DNA from: Burkholderia sp. D-99
GTDB lineage: Bacteria; Pseudomonadota; Gammaproteobacteria; Burkholderiales; Burkholderiaceae
Assembly (NCBI RefSeq): GCF_011605345.1
Contig: NZ_JAAOXM010000001.1
Location: forward strand, 1,364,001-1,428,000
Reading direction: 5' to 3'
Length of the DNA: 64,000 nt
The notes under the pieces were generated by a model. It was not told where the DNA came from and made no database searches. It worked only from the letters and a program-made list of their open reading frames with translations. How positions within the stretch are numbered: position 1 is the stretch's first letter; the number at the start of each line of letters is the position of its first letter. Both the position numbers and the translations under genes were made by a program. Of the stretch, positions 57,112-64,000 are shown piece after piece.

Positions 57112-57560
57112 GTCCGATGCAAGCAATCTGACAAATTGCTCACCACGCAATCGCTTCCGCTCCACGTTTTTTTCGCTTCCGCCGCACCGAAGTGCCAGCC
57201 GCCAGCCGTATCGTTCACGCGCCGGCGCATGCGACATCCCGATGCATTTCATTGGACGACTGCCATCCGGCAGCGGGCCGAAGGATCGAATCAAATGAGC
57301 AGGACAACGAAACTGTTGCTCTAGCAATCCCGCCCGCGCCCTGTCCGCGCGGTTGCGTCGTATCGCGGCGCAGCCCTCTCGTTACCGCAATTTCCGTATT
57401 TCGCCCCCGGAGAAAAAAACACCTTTCCGGATCGGGCGAAAGGCCCTGTCGCGTCCGCGCCATCCGCACGCATGCGACAGAAATCGGCGGCGCATCACCC
57501 GCACCGCTGTCGACCGTTGTTGTTCGTGCCGTTCGATGTTCAACCGGAGGGGTAATTCAA

Positions 57561-59393
57561 ATGAATCAGGTTGCAGACAAGAATCAAAAGCACAAGCGCT
57601 TCGTCAAGCTCGCCTTCGCCGCCGCGGCAGCCGCATCGTTCGGCATGTCAACCGTCCACGCCGCACCCGCGGCCGGCTGGACGGAAACGCGCACCAAGGG
57701 CTTCCTGCCGCTCGTGCAGCAGAGCGAAGCCGGTACGGCCGGCGCGCCTGCGGCGAGCACGGCCGCCGCTGCCACAGCGGCCATCGAGATGGCGGCCGGC
57801 GAATCGGTGGACATCGTGCTCGGGCTGAACCTGCGCAACGAAGCACAACTCGACCAATACCTGCACGACCTGCATACGCCCGGTTCGCCGCACTACCGGC
57901 AGTTCCTCACGCCGGCCCAGTTCGCCGCGCAATATGCGCCGACCGACCAGCAGGTCGCCTCGGTCGTCGCGCATCTGCGCAAGGAAGGCTTCGTGAACAT
58001 CGTGGTCGCGCCGAACCGCCTGCTGGTATCCGCGTCCGGCACCGCGGCGACCATCAAGTCCGCGTTCCGCACGACGCTCAAGCGCTTCACGCGCAACGGC
58101 CGCAGCGTCTATGCGAATACCGACGCCGCGCAAGTGCCGAACGCGATCGGTGGCGTCGTGAGCGCGGTGCTGGGCCTGCAGAACGTCGAACTGATGCACA
58201 CGGGCGCGGGCAGCAAGCCGCAAGGCAACACCAGCAACCTGACGATTCCAGCGGGCGCATCGGCGGTGCCGCACAACCCGACCGAGTTCTCGTCGATCTA
58301 TGGCGGCGACGGTACGCCAACGGCCTCGCAGACCACCGTCGGCATCATCTCCGAAGGCGACCTGTCGCAGACGGTGAGCGACCTCAACACGTTCGCCGCG
58401 AACAACAGCCTCGGCACGATCAGCAGCAGCATCGTGAAGACGGGCCCGTCAGGCAGCTCATACACCGACACCGACGGCACCGTCGAATGGAACCTCGACA
58501 GCCAGTCGATCGTCGGCGCGGCCGGCGGCAGCGTGAAGCAGGTCGTGTTCTACGTCGCACCGTCGATGACGCTCACGGCGATCACCGCCGCGTACAACAA
58601 GGCCGTGACCGACAACGTCGCGAAGGTGATCAACGTGTCGCTCGGCGTGTGCGAATCGTCCGCGAACAGCACCGGCTCGCAGGCAACCGACGACACCATC
58701 TTCAAGCAGGCGATCGCGCAGGGGCAGACTTTCTCGGTATCCGCCGGCGACCACGGTGCGTACGAATGCGCGGGCGGCACGCCGTCGCGCTCGACCTACA
58801 CGGTGAGCGAGCCGGCAACGTCGCCCTACGTGATCGCAGTGGGCGGCACGACGCTGTTCACCAGTACGTCGACCAACGCGTACAACAGCGAGATCGTCTG
58901 GAACGACCCGAGCTGGGCGCCGGGCACCGTGTGGTCGACGGGCGGCGGGTACAGCAAGTACGAAGCCGCGCCGTCGTGGCAATCGTCGAGCCTCACGGGA
59001 TCGACCAAGCGCGCACTGCCTGACGTCGGCTTCGATGCCGACCTGCGCACCGGCGCGATTCTCGTCGTGAACGGCCAGACGTCCGACACGCTGTGGGGCT
59101 CGGGCTACCTGAACAACGAAGGCGGCACGAGCCTTGCCGCGCCGATCTTCACGGGCATCTGGGCGCGACTGCAGTCCGCGAACAACAATGCGCTCGGGTT
59201 CCCCGCGTCGAGCATCTACAAGTACTTCCCGGGCAACGCGGCGCTGCTGCACGATGTCACGTCCGGCAACAACGGCAGCGGCACCTACGGCTACAAGGCG
59301 AAGGCCGGCTGGGACGCAACGACCGGCTTCGGCAGCGTGAACATCTCGAAGCTGAACGCGTTCATCCAGAGCACGCCGGATTTCGCACGCTGA
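57561..59393 (+). CDS. secreted sedolisin (S53) serine-carboxyl protease, second paralogue
   Basis: The 610-residue preproprotein starts MNQVADKNQKHKRFVKLAF, has a signal ending near STVHA (about residue 34), a pro-kumamolisin propeptide (about 80-215) and an S53 catalytic domain. Catalytic residues are Glu309 and Asp313 in VEWNLDSQS, oxyanion Asp397 in SAGDHG and Ser524 in GGTSLAAP; the calcium-site region reads DVTSGNNG and AGWDATTGFGSVN. It is a close relative of the protease at 17817 with a longer pre-region and a different spacer after the propeptide. A strong terminator follows. Confidence 0.94.
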   Translation: MNQVADKNQKHKRFVKLAFAAAAAASFGMSTVHAAPAAGWTETRTKGFLPLVQQSEAGTAGAPAASTAAAATAAIEMAAGESVDIVLGLNLRNEAQLDQYLHDLHTPGSPHYRQFLTPAQFAAQYAPTDQQVASVVAHLRKEGFVNIVVAPNRLLVSASGTAATIKSAFRTTLKRFTRNGRSVYANTDAAQVPNAIGGVVSAVLGLQNVELMHTGAGSKPQGNTSNLTIPAGASAVPHNPTEFSSIYGGDGTPTASQTTVGIISEGDLSQTVSDLNTFAANNSLGTISSSIVKTGPSGSSYTDTDGTVEWNLDSQSIVGAAGGSVKQVVFYVAPSMTLTAITAAYNKAVTDNVAKVINVSLGVCESSANSTGSQATDDTIFKQAIAQGQTFSVSAGDHGAYECAGGTPSRSTYTVSEPATSPYVIAVGGTTLFTSTSTNAYNSEIVWNDPSWAPGTVWSTGGGYSKYEAAPSWQSSSLTGSTKRALPDVGFDADLRTGAILVVNGQTSDTLWGSGYLNNEGGTSLAAPIFTGIWARLQSANNNALGFPASSIYKYFPGNAALLHDVTSGNNGSGTYGYKAKAGWDATTGFGSVNISKLNAFIQSTPDFAR

Positions 59394-59465
59394 TGAACCG
59401 ATGACTGCCCCGGCTCCGCGTGTGCACTGAAGCGCACGCACGGAACCGGATGGGAGCGTTCAAAT

Positions 59466-59502
59466 AACCCGCGAAGGCTGCCAAGCCGTCGCGGGTTTTT
59501 TT
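59466..59502 (+). terminator. rho-independent terminator after second sedolisin gene
   Basis: AACCCGCGA...TCGCGGGTT encloses an inner GGCT/AGCC stem and ends in seven T (59496-59502). The following 340 bp up to 59846 show no gene. Confidence 0.88.
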
Positions 59503-59846
59503 GCGTTCCGCACAATCTCGCGGATCGAGCCTCCGGCGCGACGACGCATTCACCGGCCTTGCAATTGTTGCGCACACAACTTTCATATCAATTACATTGC
59601 GCCGCCATTCCGCTTGCGGACTGCAAGGTACACATACTGTTACATAACACCCAGACAACTTCCGCGCGTGTCGTGCGTTTAACTGGATATACCGATTCGT
59701 CGCGGGACAACCACCATGCGAACACGACCTTGCCGCCTGCTTCGGCCGATGCCCCCGGAGCAGGCGCAGACGGTCGCGGCACAATGCTCAAGCCGATCGC
59801 GCGGCCCGCGTGCCTGCCAACGCCGACACAACACCGAACGAACAAC

Positions 59847-61552
59847 ATGAACAACACACGTGCATACCGCCCCGTCAGAACGCTGATCGCGTCGTCCCTC
59901 ATCGTGTCGCTGCTCGGCCTCTCGGCCTGCAACAGGAACGGCGACAGCAGCACGGCCGCTCCGGCCAGCGACGCAAGCGCGGCCGCGGCGGCACTGCCGG
60001 CTTCGACGCCCGTCGCCTACACGCCGCCGACTGCCGACCAGCTCTATCAGATGGTCGCGCCGATCGCACTCTTCCCCGACAAACTCGTCGCGCTGGTGCT
60101 TGCGGGCGCAACGTATCCGGACCAGGCCACGCCGCCAATAACTGGGTGACGCAGAATCCGTCGTTGACGGGCCAGGCGCTCTCAACCGCCGCCGATACGC
60201 AGCCGTGGGACCCGTCCGTCAAGGCATTGACCGCGTTCCCCGCCGTGCTGTCGCAGATGGCGTCGAACCCGGCCTGGACCACGTCGCTCGGCCAGGCGTA
60301 CTACAACGATCCGACCGACGTGATGAACGCGATCCAGGTGATGCGCCAGCGCGCGCAGACGTCCGGCCATCTCCGGTCGGGCGGCCAGATGCGGGTCACG
60401 CAAGTCGCGCAGGCCGCACCGACCGGCTATACACCGGCCACCGATGCGCCCGTGGGCTACGCCGGGCCGGCGATCGTGCCGCCGCCCGTGCAGGCCATCG
60501 AGATCGAAGCCGCCCGGCCCGACGTCGTCTACGTCCCGTCTTACAACCCGACGGTCGTCTACGGCGAACCGGTTTCGTCCTACCCAGGCTACGTGTATCG
60601 GCCGCCTTCATACAGCACGGGCGAAGTCGTTGCCGCAGGCGTGATCACGTTCGGCGTCGGCATCGCCGTCGGCGCCGCGATCTTCGGGCACCACGACTGG
60701 GGCTGGCATGCCTGGGGCATGAACTGGGGCGCGCCGCGTCCGGAAGGCCCCGGCTGGCACGACGGCTGGCAGCGTCCGGCCGTGGTGTACAACCACACCA
60801 CGTACGTGTCGAAATCGACCACCGTAATCAACAACATCACCAACATCCGCAACACGCGCATCACGAACAACTACGGCGGCAACGTCACCAACAACACGAC
60901 GAACACGACGAACACGACGATCGAACGCAACACGATGCAGCCGGGCGCGCAGCCGATGCGCGGGCAGGTCATGGAGCAGCACCCGGGAGCCGCGCCGATG
61001 ACGATGCCGCACTTCGGCGCGAACGGCGCACGCCCCGGCGCGCGGCCGTCGCCCGATGCGTTCGCGCAGAACCGCGCGAACGAACCGCATGCCGAAATAC
61101 CGGCGCAACATGCGCCCGGCGCGATGCGCGACGAGCGGCAGCAGGCGCTGCAGCAGGAGCGCGCCGCGCAGGAAAACCGGGCAGTCGTGCAGCAACAGCA
61201 ATTGCAGCAACAGCAGCGTAACGAGGCACTGCAGCAACGCGAAGTGATGCAACAACACAACGCGGCGCAGCAGCAGCAACGCGAGGAAATGCAGCAACAC
61301 AACGCAGCAGAGCAACAGCAGCGCGAGGAAATGCAGCGACGCAATGCAGCGCAGCAACAGCAGCACGAAGAAATGCAGCAACGCAACGAGGCTCAGCAGC
61401 AACCGCGCAAGGAGACGTCGCCGCGCAGCGAAGCACAACCGCAGGAACACACGGCACCGCAGCCGCGGCAACCGGCCCCCGAGCACGCGCCCGCACCGCA
61501 TCCTGCAGAGCCGCATCCGCCGCACGAAACGCATGAGCATCGCACCGAGTGA
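59847..61552 (+). pseudogene. DUF3300 lipoprotein gene with a single-base frameshift
   Basis: The first frame (59847-60149) encodes a lipoprotein signal with lipobox GLSAC (Cys28) and the beginning of a DUF3300 domain (PTADQLYQMVAPIALFPDKLVALVLAGATYPDQ). It then hits a stop after a few unrelated residues. The -1 frame takes over at about 60130 with NNWVTQNPSLTGQAL and runs to 61552, completing DUF3300 and a long Gln-rich tail. The usual family sequence is restored if one base is added in ACGCCGCC at 60129-60136. Either the gene is broken or this is a sequencing error. If intact the protein would be about 568 residues. Confidence 0.8.
61247..61414 (+). repeat. four 42-bp tandem repeats in the DUF3300 tail
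   Basis: Four copies of a 14-codon unit of the form MQQHNAAQQQQREE follow each other without gaps. The copies differ at a few codons (HN/RN, AQ/EQ). They encode a Gln-rich, probably coiled or disordered, extension. Confidence 0.8.
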
Positions 61553-61690
61553 AACGCATCCCGTCACGGCAGCGCGGCATCCGCGCTGCCGGCCGGCGAA
61601 ACGCGCGTCGCGCCGCCATGCGAAGCCGCCACGACCCGACACGCCGCGCGCCACCGTCTTTCACGAAACCGCGCGGCCTTGCCGCGCAAT

Positions 61691-62341
61691 TCACTCGGCC
61701 CAGTTCCGCACGTAGTCCGGCACCGGCATGTTGGCGTCGGCATGAACCGGTGCGCCGCGCGTCGTCTTCAGCGGCAGGATCCCCGTCCAGACAGCGAGCG
61801 CGAGATCTTCATCCTTGTCGGACGGCAGCGAATCGCTGACTTTCACTGCCGCTTCTGCAAGGGCAATCCGCAGCACGCTGGTCGCATTGATTTCCTTCTC
61901 GTTGCCGCGCCGCGCATCATGCTTGCGACCGGGTGCGATCTTGTCCATCAATGCATCCAGCGCCGCCAGCTTGTCGTCACTGCCCTCCACCATGTCGAAC
62001 CGCCCGTAGATCACCGCGGATCGATAATTCATCGAATGATTAAAGGCTGACCTGGCCAACACGAGCCCGTCCAGCAACGTAATTGCGACGGAGGCCGGTG
62101 CGCCCGCCGACAGCGCCTTGATCATCCGGCTGCCGTTGGACCCGTGAATATAGAGGTCATCGCCCCGTCTCCAGTGCGCGGTCGGGATACAGTGCGTGTC
62201 CTCGCCTGCACCGAACGCGATGTGGCAGACGTAGGCTTCGTCCACGATGCGATGAAGCATCGTGCGATCGCGATTCACCAATTCCGGCAGGCGGCGAATG
62301 GTGGTGCGGGGGGTGGAAGAGATGACGGTCTGGTCTTTCAT
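61691..62341 (-). CDS. pyridoxamine 5'-phosphate oxidase-like flavin-binding protein
   Basis: The ATG at 62341 gives 216 residues. The split-barrel pattern is visible: VCHIAFGAGEDTHCIPTAHWRRGDDLYIHGSNGSRMIKAL, ASVAITLLDGLVLARSAFNHSMNYRSAVIYGRF and the C-terminal AVWTGILPLKTTRGAPVHADA. This subgroup (NimA-like) binds FMN or heme and is not the PLP-making PdxH. It is divergent from a MocR-type regulator, which probably controls it; that pairing is common. Substrate unknown. Confidence 0.88.
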   Translation of the reverse strand: MKDQTVISSTPRTTIRRLPELVNRDRTMLHRIVDEAYVCHIAFGAGEDTHCIPTAHWRRGDDLYIHGSNGSRMIKALSAGAPASVAITLLDGLVLARSAFNHSMNYRSAVIYGRFDMVEGSDDKLAALDALMDKIAPGRKHDARRGNEKEINATSVLRIALAEAAVKVSDSLPSDKDEDLALAVWTGILPLKTTRGAPVHADANMPVPDYVRNWAE

Positions 62342-62426
62342 GTTTCGATTTCCTGTTCGCGCACCGTTGCACGCATCGAGCGGCCCGCGTTCCGGCACGA
62401 CGCAGGAATCCGCCCATAATATCTTT

Positions 62427-62461
62427 GTACTGCGAAGTTAATAGAATTGAACGCGTACAGC
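62427..62461. promoter_or_regulatory. direct repeats between PNPOx-like gene and MocR regulator
   Basis: GTACTGC (62427-62433) and GTACAGC (62455-62461) are near-identical direct repeats 28 bp apart in an A/T-rich part of the 314-bp divergent region. MocR proteins often bind direct repeats, so this is a candidate site. No other gene is seen in the gap. Confidence 0.4.
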
Positions 62462-62655
62462 TTCCACGTCTGAACGACCGGTCAATCGGCCCATCGACAG
62501 TCGCTCTCCAAATCGAGCAAAATACGCGCGTGCCGCAATCCGTGACGATCGCCGGAAAGACCCTCGCCCCGGCCGGCACCGCGAGAACGTGAACGATACG
62601 ATGCGCGACGAATCTTCAAAAGAACCAGCTCAACGAAAAATTCTGGAACCAGCCC

Positions 62656-64000
62656 ATGGATCTCGCGCTGCTCATCTCATCGCTTTCCAGACAGGACGGC
62701 ACGACACGCCACAGCCAGCAGGAAGCCCTCTACCGGAGCCTGCGCAACATGCTGCTGGACGGACACATCCCGGCCGGCACGCGGCTCGTGTCGACGCGCG
62801 TGCTCGCCACGGAATTGGGCATCGCGCGCAACTCGGCGGTCTATGCGTACGAGCGCCTTGCCGAGGAAGGCTTCGTGGCGGCCACGCGCAACGGTACGAT
62901 CACGCGATGGGACGGATGCGGCCGTTCGAGCGCCGGGCGCGAAACCGGCCCGGCCACGGTTCAATTGTCCGAGCGCGTGCACGGGCTGGAGAACGCCGAC
63001 CCCGAACCCGAACGCATGCTGCCGTTCGTTCCCGGTCTTCCGTCGCTCGATGAATTCCCCGTTGCCCAGTGGCGCCGCTGCATCGAGCATGCATGGAAAA
63101 TCATCAAGCCCGCGCAGCTCGCATACGGTCCGGTCGAAGGGCTGCCCGAATTGCGGCGTGCCGTGGCCGCCTACATCCGGGTCTCGCGAGGCGTGCGCTG
63201 CGAAACAGGCCAGGTATTCATCACCGACGGCACGCAAAGCAGCCTCGAACTATGCGCGCGCATGCTGGCGAATCCCGGCGAATTCGGCTGGCTCGAGAAC
63301 CCCTGCTACAACGGCGCCCGTACCGCATTCCGCTCGACCGGCCTGGAGATCGTGCCGATCGAGGTCGACCACGAAGGGATGGCGCCAACCGACGAGCAGT
63401 GGCGAACCCGGCCACCCAGGTTGATCTATACGACACCATCGCATCAATACCCGCTCGGCGCGCTGATGAGCCCCCGGCGGCGAGCGGCACTCGTCGAGCA
63501 CGCGCGCGCGTGCGGCGCGTGGATCATCGAGGACGATTACGACAGCGAGTTCCGCCACGGCGGCCAGCCGCTGCCCGCGATCCAGGGCTTGCATGCCGAC
63601 GCACCGGTCTGCTATCTGGGCACCTTCAGCAAGACGATGTTTCCCGCCCTTCGGCTCGGCTTCATGGTGGTTCCGCCGGTTCTGGTCGACCGCTTCACCA
63701 GAACGCTGCGCGAACTCGTCCATCGCGGCCATCCGGCCGATCAGCTGGCGATGGCCGAATTCATCGACACCGGCCTCTTTGCGCGGCACCTGCGCAGGAT
63801 GAGGACGCTGTACGCCGAGCGGCGGAGCAGCCTCGAAGCGGCACTCGCCCGCCACCTCGGCACCGCGCTGAGCGTTCGGGAAAGCCCGGGCGGCATGCAT
63901 CTGTCGGCGGATCTCGCGATGCCGCTGCACGATACCGACGTCGCCCGCGCCGCAGCCGCGCATGGCCTGCTGCTTCAGCCGCTGAGCAGCTATCGGGTCG
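62656..64000 (+). CDS. MocR-family regulator (GntR HTH plus aminotransferase-like domain), 3' end cut by window
   Basis: The frame is open from the ATG at 62656 to the window edge (448 codons). The GntR winged helix lies at about 20-75 (ALYRSLRNMLLDGHIPAGTRL, RVLATELGIARNSAVYAYERLAEEG). The aminotransferase-like domain follows, with EDDYDSEFRHGG and the PLP lysine K326 in GTFSKTMFPALRLGF. An in-frame stop lies a short way upstream and no other start is present. Divergence from the PNPOx-like gene makes it the likely regulator of that gene. It is a paralogue of the regulator at 28511. Confidence 0.93.
   Translation, partial: MDLALLISSLSRQDGTTRHSQQEALYRSLRNMLLDGHIPAGTRLVSTRVLATELGIARNSAVYAYERLAEEGFVAATRNGTITRWDGCGRSSAGRETGPATVQLSERVHGLENADPEPERMLPFVPGLPSLDEFPVAQWRRCIEHAWKIIKPAQLAYGPVEGLPELRRAVAAYIRVSRGVRCETGQVFITDGTQSSLELCARMLANPGEFGWLENPCYNGARTAFRSTGLEIVPIEVDHEGMAPTDEQWRTRPPRLIYTTPSHQYPLGALMSPRRRAALVEHARACGAWIIEDDYDSEFRHGGQPLPAIQGLHADAPVCYLGTFSKTMFPALRLGFMVVPPVLVDRFTRTLRELVHRGHPADQLAMAEFIDTGLFARHLRRMRTLYAERRSSLEAALARHLGTALSVRESPGGMHLSADLAMPLHDTDVARAAAAHGLLLQPLSSYRV

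Noticed and set aside
60120..60149. Programmed ribosomal frameshift in the DUF3300 gene
   Set aside because: There is no slippery heptamer or downstream pseudoknot evident at the switch, and a single missing base explains the break more simply.
61247..61414. CRISPR-like array
   Set aside because: The repeats are contiguous without spacers and encode an in-frame Gln-rich protein segment.

Overview
The window reads as a stretch of a Burkholderia cepacia complex genome, most likely the second chromosome. Three things point there. Base composition and codon use are very GC-rich. The secreted lipase at 31100-32194 (364-residue preprotein) and its foldase match the well-known B. cepacia lipase/Lim pair from end to end. 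The first 7.5 kb carry the mdh / CoA-ester lyase / prpD / aconitase block that I associate with Burkholderia chromosome 2. I saw no rRNA, tRNA, prophage, insertion sequence or CRISPR array.

Layout. (1) 1-7.6 kb: the start of a divergent GntR-type regulator, an operator-like palindrome, then a TCA/2-methylcitrate block (mdh, HpcH/CitE-like lyase, a secreted MliC-like protein, prpD, acnA) closed by a rho-independent terminator. (2) 7.7-8.9 kb: a three-gene ArsR / SRPBCC / DUF1801 unit with overlapping stops and starts. (3) 9.1-16.8 kb: an orphan type VI secretion effector module on the minus strand, in transcription order vgrG, Tle3-like lipase, two tandem Tli3-like immunity lipoproteins, PAAR, Tla3-like adaptor; no T6SS sheath or baseplate genes are present. 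(4) 17.8-23.6 kb: a secreted sedolisin (S53) protease, then two paralogous 14-TM exporters with a LysR regulator between them. (5) 23.9-30.0 kb: a polyamine-type ABC importer divergent from a MocR/GabR-type regulator. (6) 30.0-35.7 kb: lipase and foldase, a TonB-dependent copper receptor with a DUF2946 partner, cytochrome b561. (7) 35.9-45.2 kb: mixed housekeeping genes (membrane protein, NlpD-like LysM/LytM lipoprotein, DUF4148 protein, 6-phosphogluconate dehydrogenase, DUF938 methyltransferase coupled to a sirtuin, GNAT, LprI-like protein, LLM oxidoreductase) and a candidate small RNA. (8) 45.5-53.1 kb: a large MscS-type channel and a TetR-controlled EmrA/EmrB/OMF tripartite efflux pump. (9) 53.4-64 kb: a periplasmic KatB-type catalase with an ankyrin lipoprotein, a chromosomal APH(3')-like kinase, a second sedolisin, a frameshifted DUF3300 lipoprotein gene, and a PNPOx-like protein divergent from a second MocR regulator that runs off the end.

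The points most worth a second look are: the vgrG/tle3/tli3/tli3/PAAR/tla3 module with duplicated immunity; the catalase in which the residue aligned to the catalytic distal asparagine is isoleucine; an orphan terminator with a C-rich stem-loop upstream that looks like an unannotated small RNA; the single-base frameshift in the DUF3300 gene; and several perfect palindromes between divergent genes. Function assignments come from recognising sequence families by eye. No database search was run.
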